A DNA stretch of 64,000 bases from Bacteroides sp. Marseille-P3684 (GCF_900291465.1 NZ_LT985808.1:62001-126000); one strand, 5' to 3'; numbered from the stretch's first letter, positions 49,172 to 59,651 are shown. Notes: a model not told the origin generated them from the sequence alone. A program made the numbers and translations.

Positions 49172-50626
49172 TTACAGTTGCTCCATCACCTTCAGCAGTT
49201 GTTCCAGGTTGGTGCGTGCGTCGGTGTTGCCCTCATTTGTCGACGCTTCAAGCAGGGCTTTTGCCTTGGCATACTCACCGGCTTTGGCGTATGCCACACC
49301 CAGGGTGTTTTTTGCGGAAGCATCGAGTTGCTTGCCTTCCAGCAGGGCAATGGCGGCACGCACCTCGTTCTGCTCCAGCTTCGTCACTGCCGCATTGCCT
49401 AGTGCCACGGGATTCTCGGGATAGGTGCGGGCGGCAATGTCCATCGCCTCATTGTATTCCGCCGTTCCCTTGCCGTAGCTGCCGGCAACCTGATACATCT
49501 CATTTAGGCTCAGGAGCTTCGGACTTTTCCGGAGGAGTTGCCGCGCTTCCTCCAGGTTGAAGTTGCGCACGTTGTACTCGATGCGGTATTCGTTGCGGCG
49601 CAACGGACCGTACATCTCATTGAGCAACCGCTCGTAAATCTGTGGCGGAACCAATGCCTTCAGCTGTTCCTCGCAGGCATCCCGGTCACCGTCGCAACCG
49701 TCGATGATGGCAAGTACTTCATCTATTTTCAACAGACGGGGATGCTTCTGCACTTCTTCGCGCAGCCCTTCCCAGTCTTCTCCCTTCCAGTCTACGTGCC
49801 ACAGCGAAGCGGGGATACCGGTGTTCTGTTTCTTCACATAATCTGTAAAGGTCTTTGCCCGTCGTTCGGAGAGCTTCAGGTTGTAAGCCACCGTACCTTC
49901 GGGAGAGGCATATCCCGTGACGTAGATACCCGTTATGGTGAGGTCCTTATTGTCCTTCACGGCATCGATGGAGGCTTGCACGTCGGCGAGTTCACGGGCA
50001 TTGTCCTTGAACTTCGGGTCAGTCGTGTAGCTGTCCTGACGGTATTGCAGACGGGCACTGCGCACCTCGTCACGCCGTTTCACCGGTTCGGGCACCGGCT
50101 CTTGCAAGGTCAGCCGATAGTCGGGTACAAAACGTGCCAATACCAGCGGATCGAGCGTCGATGTCTCACCGCCCTCGCCACAGTCGGCACAACCCGTCAC
50201 CGCCTCGCGCACCTCCAGCCGGCTGTCATACATCCAGCGTGCAAAGGGTGCCGTGGCTTCATAACTGACGGTCTGCGCCTCGCCGTTCTTCCGACGGACG
50301 GTAGTCTGTACATGCTCATACACAGGCTTTCCCGTCAGTGCCTCCTGACGCCGGATGGCGCGGTTGCGGATGCGTCCGTTGACCACCACCGACGGGAGTT
50401 CCAGTTCGTTGCGTCCGTCTTTTGACACCAGTACAGGCACCAGCTGTGTGGTGTGCTGACGCTTCATCTTCACGTCGCTCAGGTCGAAGCGCATCGTCAC
50501 ACGCACCTCGTCGCCCACACGCCGCACCTCGCGGCCGCTCACCTCGATGTCCTTCATATAGCCCGTCTGGGCAAAGGCGCTCATGCCCGCCAGGAGCATG
50601 GTTGCCAGGAGAATATGTCTTTTCAT
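49172..50626 (-). CDS. DUF3868 / OmpA-domain fimbrial-locus protein
   Basis: A 484-residue protein with a signal peptide (ends SAFAQ, near 20), an N-terminal DUF3868 beta-domain (about 22-140), an OmpA-like domain (about 175-300, ITGIYVTGYASPEGTVAYNLKLSERRAKTFTDYV), and tetratricopeptide-like helices at the C-terminus (about 380-484). In related loci it precedes the fimbrillin gene and is thought to help assemble or secure fimbriae at the outer membrane. It begins 14 bp after the DUF3575 gene. Confidence 0.82.
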   Translation of the reverse strand: MKRHILLATMLLAGMSAFAQTGYMKDIEVSGREVRRVGDEVRVTMRFDLSDVKMKRQHTTQLVPVLVSKDGRNELELPSVVVNGRIRNRAIRRQEALTGKPVYEHVQTTVRRKNGEAQTVSYEATAPFARWMYDSRLEVREAVTGCADCGEGGETSTLDPLVLARFVPDYRLTLQEPVPEPVKRRDEVRSARLQYRQDSYTTDPKFKDNARELADVQASIDAVKDNKDLTITGIYVTGYASPEGTVAYNLKLSERRAKTFTDYVKKQNTGIPASLWHVDWKGEDWEGLREEVQKHPRLLKIDEVLAIIDGCDGDRDACEEQLKALVPPQIYERLLNEMYGPLRRNEYRIEYNVRNFNLEEARQLLRKSPKLLSLNEMYQVAGSYGKGTAEYNEAMDIAARTYPENPVALGNAAVTKLEQNEVRAAIALLEGKQLDASAKNTLGVAYAKAGEYAKAKALLEASTNEGNTDARTNLEQLLKVMEQL

Positions 50627-50640
50627 AGTTGCCCTCCTCG

Positions 50641-51219
50641 TTACTTGATGATGTAGATGATTGACAGAGCCGCCTTCGTCAGCCCCAGGTAGTTCTTGTG
50701 TCCGCGCCCCAGCATTTCTCCGCAGTGGCCGCACTCATAACGCTTGTAGTTGGCATGGATGAACCCTAATCCCAGTTCGGCCTCCAGGCTCCAGCGGTTG
50801 CCGAGTATCCAGTGATAGCCGTAGCCCACACCGCCTCCGGCAAACCAGCCTTGTGCGCGTGAGTTTTCCAGTGCGCTGAACGTGCCGAAGGGCAAGTCAA
50901 GGTTCGAGAGGTTGAACTCTCCGCCCAGGGCATGGAGTGCAAAGAAGTGTCCGTTGAAGCGCTCGCAGAGCCAGTAGCGTCCTTCGGGCTGCACCATCCA
51001 GTGCTTCAGCTTCTTGTCGTCAGAGAAAGTCCAGGGATTGTAGTTGCCGGACACATCGAGTGTCCATTTCGGCGCCAAGCCGACTTCCACGCCCAGATTG
51101 AGTGTCGTGGTGGCATCATAGAGCAGGTTGCTCTTGACCGCCCACCTTTGGGCGTGCAGCGGAGCTGCGAATAGGAGGAAAAGCCCCGCCGTCAACAGAT
51201 ACAGGAGTCTGCGTTTCAT
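50641..51219 (-). CDS. DUF3575 outer-membrane protein
   Basis: A 192-residue outer-membrane barrel of the DUF3575 family, first gene of the fimbrial operon. The signal peptide ends near residue 24 (PLHAQ); the family start WAVKSNLLYDATTTLNLGVE follows, and short aromatic strands build a small barrel. A Cys pair (YECGHCGEM) near 162-167 is notable. The family always sits with fimbrial or DUF3868 genes; its exact role is unknown. Confidence 0.82.
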   Translation of the reverse strand: MKRRLLYLLTAGLFLLFAAPLHAQRWAVKSNLLYDATTTLNLGVEVGLAPKWTLDVSGNYNPWTFSDDKKLKHWMVQPEGRYWLCERFNGHFFALHALGGEFNLSNLDLPFGTFSALENSRAQGWFAGGGVGYGYHWILGNRWSLEAELGLGFIHANYKRYECGHCGEMLGRGHKNYLGLTKAALSIIYIIK

Positions 51220-51349
51220 ATTGTAGATATTTAGTAGTTATCATTGTCTCTTTTCCACTCAGGGGAGCCGGATTCTGACAAAGGATCGCTCTCTTTAATG
51301 ACCCTCGACTCCGGGTGCTCCGGCAACATCCGGTTGATTATCTCGTCTG

Positions 51350-51357
51350 CAAATATA
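51350..51357 (-). promoter_or_regulatory. Fimbrial operon promoter, TATATTTG
   Basis: Perfect minus-strand TAnnTTTG match, 131 bp before the DUF3575 ATG, leaving a leader of about 125 nt. I found no clear inverted repeats flanking it of the kind seen at invertible promoters. Confidence 0.5.
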
Positions 51358-52112
51358 AATTATTTTTCCAATAGATTGTATCCAAATTTTATTCCTGTTT
51401 TTACAATACAGGACTATCTGCACATTTGCTCCCGACGGCAAGAATCTCCAGAATTGAGACCGCATCGTCCTTCATTCAGCCTTCAAAATATAAATATTTA
51501 TTACCTATCTGTTTCCTCATGTACCTTACAGACCCGTTTACCACACGCCATTTACTAAAATACTCATTTTCAAAATTTAAAATTCAGGACAATTTAGACC
51601 AAAAGAAACGAATAAATATCCGACATTTATCCGCCCTGCACCTTTAATTATATACGCAACTTGCTTTACCATCAAAACGTATATATTTATTACCTGCATC
51701 CGGAATCCTTCACCACACTTATCCCTACAGCAAACCCAACAAAACGCCTTCTTATTTTCCCAAAATTCATTTACATTTCCGATAATAATTTAACCCTTTC
51801 ATTAACTTTTTTAACCCTCATCTTCCAGTCTTCTTTCCAGGCATGCAACTGGAAATCCGCTTCGGTTGGAACAGGAACGGACGGGATTCAAACCTGGAAA
51901 GGAAGGCTCAGCCAAACCCAATAAGGACGTGAGAGTACAGGAAAAGTACTTGTTCCTTTCTATCCTATTGATACCAAAAACGCCTCTATCGCTGACACAT
52001 TTACGCAAATCAAGGTTTTCAGCTAACGCACACTTTGAGAAAATCGGGCAAAGCAGGTTATTTTAAGAATATCCATGCAGTTCAAAGCGCATAGTTATCC
52101 AAAAGCAGGGGT

Positions 52113-52258
52113 AAAAGCGAATATTTATACCGCGAAACAATATTGTTTGAGAGGTCAAACACTTGTGTTTGGTGCGTGAAACAATATTGTTTGACGACCC
52201 AAACAATATTGTTTCGTCCGTCGAACAAAAGTGTCAGCACTGCGAAATACTCATTTTT
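52113..52258. repeat. 22-bp-pitch palindrome array E (4 strong plus fading units)
   Basis: Fourteen-bp palindromes start at 52135 (AAACAATATTGTTT), 52157 (AAACACTTGTGTTT), 52179 and 52201 (both AAACAATATTGTTT), exactly 22 bp apart. Degenerate units in phase occur at 52113 (AAAAGCGAATATTT), 52223 and 52245. Unit type matches array C. Confidence 0.88.
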
Positions 52259-52530
52259 AAGTTCATAAACACTATTTCAGCTTCATTCACCTCTAGTTTG
52301 TTCGGGAGAGTGTTCAATCAGGAAGTATCACGATGCACATTCTCTTGCACTTTCAGCATTCAGACAGCTTCCATACGCTCCCCAATACATCCAAAAGCAT
52401 CCATAATCTGCCCTCATTCTGACAATGTGTATTTCACCAAACGGCTGAGAATGCAAAAAAACGGAGGTTGCCCGTCCTTGGATGCAAAGAAGGGCATTCT
52501 GGAGGGCTTCGTTTGACGTTTTGTCATTTT
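52113..52530 (-). repeat. Non-coding repeat module, copy 2 (inverted)
   Basis: Read on the minus strand: the 23-bp element (52530 to 52508, identical to 26626-26648), a hairpin-like block with TTCTCAG, CG and AAATACA matching the same place in copy 1, then caaactagaggt with a GAAGCTGAAAT stretch, then palindrome array E. Order and spacing match the module at 26626-27031, with the rest well diverged. Confidence 0.7.
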
Positions 52531-53321
52531 GACAGACGTCGTTCGACAGCCAGACACGGCTTCCTGCAACAGGATGCAGGGCTTCTCCGACAAAAATATC
52601 CGGGAAATCTTTGTAGTTTTCGGAATTTATCCTTTCCTTTGTGAACGAACCAAAAAAGATATCAGCAAGAGACAGACACAAGGATTTAAAGACATATTTC
52701 AAGCGACTTGTAGACAAGTTATTTGGCTTTAGTAAATCTGGAAAATTGAAAAGAGCCCCAAATAATAAGTCGAAAGGTAGGTTTGTACCCTGCAAAGGGC
52801 ACAGCCTGCTTTTCCTCATTTGGGCCAAAGGTTTTACCAGAACCTACTAAAGCAAATGAACGAAAAGACAAGGCAGTGTCCTTTTTTCTTTTGCTTCTTG
52901 CAGAATGGGTCTAAACCTTAAAAGCACAAATATGGATTACCAAATGAATTGCCTGAAACGTCCGTCAGCCTATCCAGGCTGGCACCGACACCGACAGCAC
53001 AGCAACCTCGCGAACGTTGCTGACCGACCTGCTACCGGACAAACACCGGGTGAGCGTGTCCACGTACTTTTCACTCATCCCCTCCTCTACATCTTCAGGA
53101 ACATCCCCGAACCCTTTCATCACTAATTGCACCTCCCGGTGTCCTGCCGCGGACTTCCGTGTAACAGCTTTGAACAGGTTTTGCGCGCGAGTACCTTATA
53201 TAAAAGGAACCGTTGCGACAGAAAGGCTGCATCCCTCTGCTCGGATATTTCAAATGTTAAAAGCGTTTGTGCTCCCTTAGATTCTTCTAAGTATTATTTG
53301 CAGTTTTCACACACTTATACG

Positions 53322-53329
53322 TATCTTTG
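53322..53329 (+). promoter_or_regulatory. Promoter of the SusC/SusD operon, TATCTTTG
   Basis: Perfect -7 match with a TTTG at 53297-53300 in the -33 region (21-bp spacer). The leader to the first ATG at 53606 is about 270 nt, long enough for leader control, though I see no known riboswitch. Confidence 0.55.
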
Positions 53330-53605
53330 GGCACTTCAATTAAATCATACATTGGAGTACGATCCATTAAAGAATTATCTTTACTAAATGGAACGGCACA
53401 AACACAACAATCTAAACACAGCGACTCATGAAAAAGTGCGCTTTGACAACATACGAATCCGAGAGAGTTCCTGCGCCTCCTCTTCTCCGCGCACATGGAA
53501 GCGCCCCTGCACGCAGCCACCCCAAGGAGGCGGCTCTTACGGGGCGGGATACTTCCCCCTACAAACTTGACTAATTCTCTAAACCACACTCAAACCATTA
53601 CATCC

Positions 53606-54589
53606 ATGAACAAAAGATTCCTGTTATTTGTTCTCTTCACACTGCCCTTGCTGGTCATTCGGGCAGGAGAGAAAATGAAGACCACCTTGAGCTGTCAGAT
53701 TTACGACTTCAGGGGAGAGATGATTTACTTCGACTGTGTGCAGTCTCCCTTCTTCCGGGCAGAATTTCACACCAACCCGGGCGAAAACCACATCTACAAC
53801 TTTGAGACTGACCGCCTGGTGACCATGCTCGTCAACAGCCGTGTACAGCTCGTCCTCGAACCGGGCGACAGCCTGCATGCCGTAATCCGCTATGGCAGCA
53901 ACGGACGTCCGGAACGTATCGAACTGAGCGGAACCGAACGTGCAGTCCGCCAGAACAACCTAAAACGGGACATCTCCCAAATCCAGGCTTCCATGCGCTA
54001 CAAGACCCAGCTGCTCGCTTGTGTGGCTGTCGACACCAAGCCGGCTGACCGCCTCCGTGACACCCGGACGTTCCTGGAAAAGACCGACAAGCTCATCAAG
54101 CTGGAGTCGTCGCACTGTTCGCCGGAGTTCATCAACTACATCCGTGCCGAGGTGGAAGCCATCGCCTACGGTTCGATGGTGGAGTATCCTGCCATGTATG
54201 CTTCGGTGCGCCACGTCCCCATCGAGCAACAGGGCATCGGCGACTACTGGACCATCGTCGACGACTACACTCCGCGGGATGACCAGGCTTCGCTGCGCTG
54301 CATGCCTTACAACGAGTTTCTCTGCCAGTATTGTGTCTACCAACGTACGAAGGAGGCACATGCGGCCGGAAAGACCTACAAACGTCCACAGACCCTGGAA
54401 GAGCACTACCGGGAACTGACCTCCTTCTTCAAAGGCAACCAGCTGGACGCCACGCTCTTCCTCGTGCTGTCGAACTACATCCGCAACGGAAAAGACATCG
54501 AGCGGGTGGAGCCTTTCCTGAAGGAATACAAAGAGAAGTATAACGTCGACAAGAGCTACGCCGAAATCCTCGACTCGCTCATGCAGTGA
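53606..54589 (+). CDS. Secreted protein of unknown function, first gene of SusC/SusD operon
   Basis: A 327-residue protein with a signal peptide (ends VIRAG, about residue 21). The N-terminal part (about 25-110) has the strand pattern CQIYDFRGEMIYFDCV and VLEPGDSLHAVI, like the DUF4369-type domain of thioredoxin-like proteins such as the one at 62809; the rest is helical. No CxxC thioredoxin motif is present; the two CxxC-like Cys groups (LCQYC) are not in a thioredoxin context. It may be a thioredoxin-family relative that lost the catalytic domain. The start at 53606 gives the signal peptide. It is followed by a 197-bp gap with a small hairpin (54622-54640). Confidence 0.65.
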   Translation: MNKRFLLFVLFTLPLLVIRAGEKMKTTLSCQIYDFRGEMIYFDCVQSPFFRAEFHTNPGENHIYNFETDRLVTMLVNSRVQLVLEPGDSLHAVIRYGSNGRPERIELSGTERAVRQNNLKRDISQIQASMRYKTQLLACVAVDTKPADRLRDTRTFLEKTDKLIKLESSHCSPEFINYIRAEVEAIAYGSMVEYPAMYASVRHVPIEQQGIGDYWTIVDDYTPRDDQASLRCMPYNEFLCQYCVYQRTKEAHAAGKTYKRPQTLEEHYRELTSFFKGNQLDATLFLVLSNYIRNGKDIERVEPFLKEYKEKYNVDKSYAEILDSLMQ

Positions 54590-54786
54590 GGAATCCCTCC
54601 ACACAAAGGACTGCGTGCATACACACGGACGTACCGTGTGCAGGGTGCACCTTGTCCTCCTTCACCGAAAACACTTACTACAACGCGCGTGCAACCGTCT
54701 CAGTGGAAGGGTGTCAAGCCTGCTTATCCATCCACCGCAACAGTCTGCACCTGCGAAAATTGAACCATCCAATAAAACGCTGAGAG

Positions 54787-57700
54787 ATGAGAAAGTTCAG
54801 ACGATTAGTCCCCATCCTGAGTCTTGCCCTGTGCACCAGCCTCGGCATGACCTACACCGTGTCAGCCCAAGACATTGATAGAGAGAGGGCTTACAAGAAT
54901 GAGAGAATCAGTGTGCGCATCAGCAACGAACCGCTGAGCACCATCATCGAACGAGTGGCTGCACAAGCCAAAGTGAAAATCTACCTGCAAGGGGTGACCC
55001 TGATCGGCATCGACCGTCCCACGACCGTCAACGAGAACGACAAGACGCTCGATGAAATCCTGCGCGAGCTGCTGAAAGGACAGAACGTGCGGCTGCGCTA
55101 TGAGATCGGGCGCACCATCTATGTGGAACCTGCCGGCGAGGAAGACGGCGAGTTTGCCATGATGCCCGTGCAGGGCTTCGTCCGGGGTTCCGATGCTCCG
55201 GAGGGCCTCATCGGCGCTACCGTGGTCATCACGGACGGAAGTGGCAACAGCACGGGCATGGGTTGTGTGACCAATGCCGACGGCAAGTTCTCCATCAACG
55301 TGCCGCGCAAGCAGTCCATCAAGGTGTCGTTCATCGGCTACAAGAGCAAGTCCGTCCAGATTCTCAAGCCGGAGACAGCACTGGAAATCACGCTGAATGC
55401 CAACACCGTCGACATGGACCAGGTGGTGGTGACCGGTATCAGCAAACGAAGCAAGAGCAGCTTCACCGGAAACTATGTCACCGTGAAGGGCGACGAGCTG
55501 CGCCGTGTCAGCCCGACGAACATCCTGCGCGGCTTGCAGTTCTACGACCCGAGCTTCCGCATCGTGGAGAACAACCAAACGGGTTCAGACCCGAATGCCC
55601 AGATGGACTTCCGCATCCGTGGTGACCAGAGCCTGGGCATCAACACCGAAGCCAACAGCATGGACCTCATGCTCGACAACGTCTCGAGCCGTCCGAACGT
55701 GCCGCTCTTCGTCCTCAACGGATTCACCGTGCCCATCAGCCGCATCCTGAGCCTTGACCCGGAACGTGTGGAGAGCATCACCATCCTGAAGGATGCCGCC
55801 GCTACCGCCATCTATGGTTCAAACGCAGCCAACGGCGTCATCGTCGTAGAGACCAAGGTTGCCCCCGACGGCGCCCTGTCAGTATCCTACAGCGGCAACT
55901 TCACCGTACAGGCTCCCGACCTGACGGACTACAACCTCTGTAATGCGGAAGAGAAGCTTCAACTGGAGTGGATGGCAGGCATCTACGACCCGTCGAACAA
56001 CACGGAGATGAACCTCTACAACCGCTACAAGCGCAACGTCCTTGCCGGCGTCAACACCTACTGGCTCTCGCAACCGCTGCGCACAGCCTTCATCCAGAAC
56101 CTTCGCTCACGGCAGCCGGCGGTACGGACGTGTTCCGCTATACGTTGGGCGTGAACGCGGGCTTCACCCCCGGTGTGATGAAAGGCTCGTCGAACAACAA
56201 CAAGAGCGTGAACCTGAACATGTCGTACACCAAGAACCGGATTGTCGTAGGTGCCGACATCACGCTGACCGAGACGCAGGGCGAGAACTCCCCCTACGGC
56301 AGCTTCTCCAGCTACACCGAAGCCAACCCCTACTATCAGATAAGGAACGCCGAGGGTGAGTATGACAAGATTCTCGACACGAAGGGACTGGGAGCCGGTT
56401 ACGCCAACCAGGACATCTACAACCCGCTCTACGACTCACAGTTCAACGCCCGCAACGAGACGAATAACCTCAACATCACCGCCCAGCTGAACGCCGAGTA
56501 CATGTTGCTGAACAACCTGCGCCTCACCGCCCAGCTGTCCTACATGCGTGGCATGGCACGCACGGAAGCCTTCTCACCGGCAGGCATGACCACGTTCGAC
56601 CAGGTGCAGGACCTGACGCAACGCGGCTCGTATGCCAAGAGCACGGGTGAGCTGACCTCATGGTCGAGCAACCTGGGTATCAACTACAACCTGCAAATCA
56701 ACAAGCACCTCATCAGCCTCTTCGGCAACTGGACCGTCAACGAGGACACTAACAACCAGGTGAACATGAGCGCTACGGGATACCCCGACGAACACATGGA
56801 CGACTTCATCTTCGGTTTCCAGACCTCCAACCGCCCGACAGGTACGGAAGAGACCTCGCGCGCCATGGGTCTGACGGGACAGTTCTCCTACAGCTATGAC
56901 AACAAATACTCCTTCGACTTCAACGTACGTGCCGACATGTCGTCGCGCTTCGGTGAAGACAACCGCATGGAACCGTTCTGGTCAGCCGGTGTGCGCTGGA
57001 ATGCCTACCGTGAGAAGTGGCTGGAGGGTCGTCTGTCGAACCTCGTGTTCCGTGCCTCGTACGGTGTGACCGGTTCGCAGAACTACGACCCCTATCAGGC
57101 CATCGAGTTCTACACGTTCAGCAACTCGATGAAGCCCTACCAGTCGTTCAACGTGCTGGGTGCGCTCCTTCAGGGACTCAACAACTCCAGCCTCGGCTGG
57201 TCAAAGACGGGCAACCTGAGCCTTGCCGTCGACCTGGGCTTCTGGCGGAACCGTGTGAACATGACCTTCAACTACTACAACAACATCACCCGTGAGATGC
57301 TGGTCAACTTCGACCTGGCTCCCTCCACAGGCTTCGCCTCGCAGATGCTCAACGCCGGAGAGTTGCAGAACCGCGGTTTCGATGCTTCGCTGAACGTCAT
57401 CGCCTTCCAGGACCTCCGCCGCCAGCTCTACTGGACCATCGGCGTGAATGCCAACCGCAACAAGAACAAGATACGCAAGATCTCCAACGAGCTCCAGGCG
57501 CTCAACGAAAAACAGCTCGCGAGCGAGGATGCGCCCCTGCCGATGTATCAGGAAGGACAGTCGACCACGACCCTCTTCACCGTGCCGTCGCTGGGCATCG
57601 ACCCGTCATCGGGCCAGGAGGTCTACCTGAAGCGCAACGGCGAGAAGACCTTCAAGTGGGACCCCGTCGACAAGGTGCCTGTGGGTGACACGAACCCGAA

Positions 57701-58160
57701 GGTGAGCGGTGCCATCAACTCGTCGCTCAACTGGCAGGACTTCTCCTTCTCGGTGAACATGACCTACCGCTACGGTGGCATCACCTACAACTCGACCCTC
57801 GTCGACAAGCTGGAGAACCGCAACGTCGCCTTCAACACAGACCGCCGTGCACTGACCAACCGCTGGCTGAAGCCGGGTGACGTGGCACGCTACAAGGCAC
57901 TCGACCGCCAAGGTTCCGAGACACCGCAGAGCAGCCGTTTCATCATGGACGACAACGAGCTGAACCTCGCCAGCATCGCTGTGGGCTACCGTTTCCGCGA
58001 CGACCAGTTCGCCTTCCTGCGCAAGTGCAGCATCCAGGCACTGAACCTCAACTTCACCACCAGTGACCTTGTGCGCTGGTCGACCGTGAAGATGGAACGC
58101 GGACTCGACTATCCGTTCGCCCGTTCCTACACCATGTCGCTCTCCATCATCTTCAAATAA
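54787..58160 (+). pseudogene. SusC/RagA-type TonB receptor split by a one-base frameshift
   Basis: A SusC-like outer-membrane receptor of about 1124 codons whose frame breaks near 56101. Frame 1 (54787-56154) holds the signal peptide, an STN domain (about 35-110), a carboxypeptidase-like sandwich (about 120-205) and the plug (about 210-345), then reads NLRSRQPAVRTCSAIRWA and stops. The matching frame resumes with SLTAAGGTDVFRYTLGVN, the normal family continuation, and runs to 58160 with the whole barrel. Between QN (ending at 56100) and SLTAAGG (from 56103) only two bases remain where a codon is expected, so one base is missing. There is no homopolymer at the site. The STN domain suggests control by an anti-sigma/sigma pair not in this window. 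If the deletion is real the receptor is inactive; if it is an assembly error the gene is intact. Confidence 0.85.
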
Positions 58161-58187
58161 CACCAATCCTCACAAGATATACGCATT

Positions 58188-59624
58188 ATGAAACACAACA
58201 AACTGCATATAGCCGTCTGCGCGGTGGCTGCCGCCCTGCTCAGCTCGTGCTCCGACTGGTTTGACATCAGTCCGAAGACCGACGTGAAAGCCGAAGACCT
58301 GTTCGAGACCGAGACCGGCTTCCAGAGTGCACTTGCCGGCATCTACATCGGCATGACCGACCAGTCGGCATACGGCGCCAACTTCACCTTCGGGCAACTC
58401 GACAAGATGGTGCAATACTACGACCGCCTGCCGAGCAACGAGAACGACCCCGCCGTCATCTTCCAGTATGACGTGGAGAACGAGACCTACAACAGCAAGT
58501 CCGTCCTCGCCTCCATGTGGGCCAAGTCATACAACCTCATCGCCAACACCAACAACTTCCTCTCCTGGCTGGACCGCAACGGCGAACGTGTCATTCGCCA
58601 GGAACAGGACCGCAAGATGATGCGGGGTGAAGCCCTTGCCCTGCGCGGTTTCCTCCACTTCGACCTGCTGCGTCTGTGGGGACCGATGTACCGCTCCGAC
58701 TCCACCGCCCTGTCCATCCCCTACCGCGTTGTCGCCGATGCCAGCCGTCAGCCGCTGCTCCCTGCCAACCAGGTGATGACCCGCATCATGGCAGACCTCT
58801 CGGCAGCCCGCGAACTGATGAGCTACGAGAAAGGTACCTCCCTGGAGGAAAGTACACGACGCTTCCGCCTGAACTATTATGCCATCACCGCTCTCATGGC
58901 ACGTGTATGCAACTTCCGGGGCGACAAGGCAGAAGCACTGGCTTACGCCGACGAGGTCATCAACGACTGCGGCATCGGTCTGATGGACAACAGCCGCAAT
59001 GACCCCGCCCTCTTCGGCGAGACACTCTTTGCACTCAACATCTACGAGATGTCCGAGAACTACCAGAGTCTCTGGGCTGTGGGACCGACCTTCAACACCC
59101 AGCTCTCGTGCACACAGACCAAGCTGGACCAGATTTTCGAGACCAACGGTGTGGGCAACAACGACATGCGTGCCCGTCGCAACGAAGCCTTCCTGATGTA
59201 CGACGACACCAACGAAGCCATCTCGCGCAAGTATATCAAGAACGACAAGGAAGTGCTCCCGCTCATCCGCCTGTCAGAGATGTACTACATCATGTGTGAA
59301 AGCTCCCCGCTCGACCAGGCAGCCGAATACATCAACGAGGTACGGCAGAAACGGGGTATCTCGCGCACGAACGACTACACCTTCACTTCGAACGAGCAAC
59401 GCCTCGACGCGCTCAACCTCGAATACCGCAAGGACTTCTACGCCGAAGGACAGTATTTCCACTTCCTGAAGCTGCACGAGATGACCACCTTCCTCAACTG
59501 CCCCCTCACCGGCGGCATGACCGCAGAGCAGTATGTCTTCCCCCTGCCTGACGCCGAGCGCGAATATGGCTGGACCGACAGCATGTCCGGGACGACAGGC
59601 AGCGACAGTGAAGAAGCACAGTAA
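58188..59624 (+). CDS. SusD/RagB-family surface lipoprotein
   Basis: A 478-residue SusD-like lipoprotein (lipobox LLSSC, Cys about 21, then SDWFD). It is helical with tetratricopeptide-like repeats; NNFLSWLDRN, EALALRGFLHFDLLRLWGP and the closing YRKDFYAEGQYFHFLK are family motifs. It forms the lid on the SusC receptor and binds the incoming nutrient. It begins 27 bp after susC. The ligand is unknown; the neighbouring DUF4843 and PKD-like genes differ from glycan-use loci, which leaves peptide or another substrate open. Confidence 0.93.
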   Translation: MKHNKLHIAVCAVAAALLSSCSDWFDISPKTDVKAEDLFETETGFQSALAGIYIGMTDQSAYGANFTFGQLDKMVQYYDRLPSNENDPAVIFQYDVENETYNSKSVLASMWAKSYNLIANTNNFLSWLDRNGERVIRQEQDRKMMRGEALALRGFLHFDLLRLWGPMYRSDSTALSIPYRVVADASRQPLLPANQVMTRIMADLSAARELMSYEKGTSLEESTRRFRLNYYAITALMARVCNFRGDKAEALAYADEVINDCGIGLMDNSRNDPALFGETLFALNIYEMSENYQSLWAVGPTFNTQLSCTQTKLDQIFETNGVGNNDMRARRNEAFLMYDDTNEAISRKYIKNDKEVLPLIRLSEMYYIMCESSPLDQAAEYINEVRQKRGISRTNDYTFTSNEQRLDALNLEYRKDFYAEGQYFHFLKLHEMTTFLNCPLTGGMTAEQYVFPLPDAEREYGWTDSMSGTTGSDSEEAQ

Positions 59625-59651
59625 AATGACCTACTAAACAAGTAAAGAACA

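Larger units (their letters stand above)
51220..53605. other. 2.4-kb AT-rich non-coding region
   Basis: Between the divergent fimbrial and SusC/SusD operons. It holds the fimbrial promoter (51350), two similar stretches ending atatttattacct near 51505 and 51690, a repeat module with palindrome array E (52113-52530), an inverted repeat GCTTTAGTA...TACTAAAGC (about 52728-52854), and the next operon's promoter (53322) with a long leader. Several short open frames exist but none has a recognisable product, promoter or signal sequence. Confidence 0.65.

Noticed and set aside
51861-51990. tRNA-like sequence on the minus strand (ggtttgaatccc)
   Set aside because: A T-loop-like stretch and a possible GGAACA/TGTTCC acceptor pair exist, but the T stem has two mismatches in five and no normal D or anticodon arm can be drawn. 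At best a decayed tRNA remnant.
51220-52100. Invertible promoter upstream of the fimbrial operon
   Set aside because: Phase-variable fimbrial promoters are known in this group, but I found no pair of matching inverted repeats around the promoter at 51350.
52328-52828. 166-residue minus-strand open frame in the repeat-rich gap
   Set aside because: It crosses the repeat module, has no recognisable domain, and codon use looks random.
52728-52854. Inverted repeat GCTTTAGTA/TACTAAAGC as insertion-sequence ends
   Set aside because: Only about 127 bp apart with no transposase inside and no visible target duplication; it could be a miniature element but the evidence is too thin.
53388-53570. 60-residue open frame in the leader of the SusC/SusD operon
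   Set aside because: No recognisable product or signal sequence; it lies in the leader and is better explained as untranslated.
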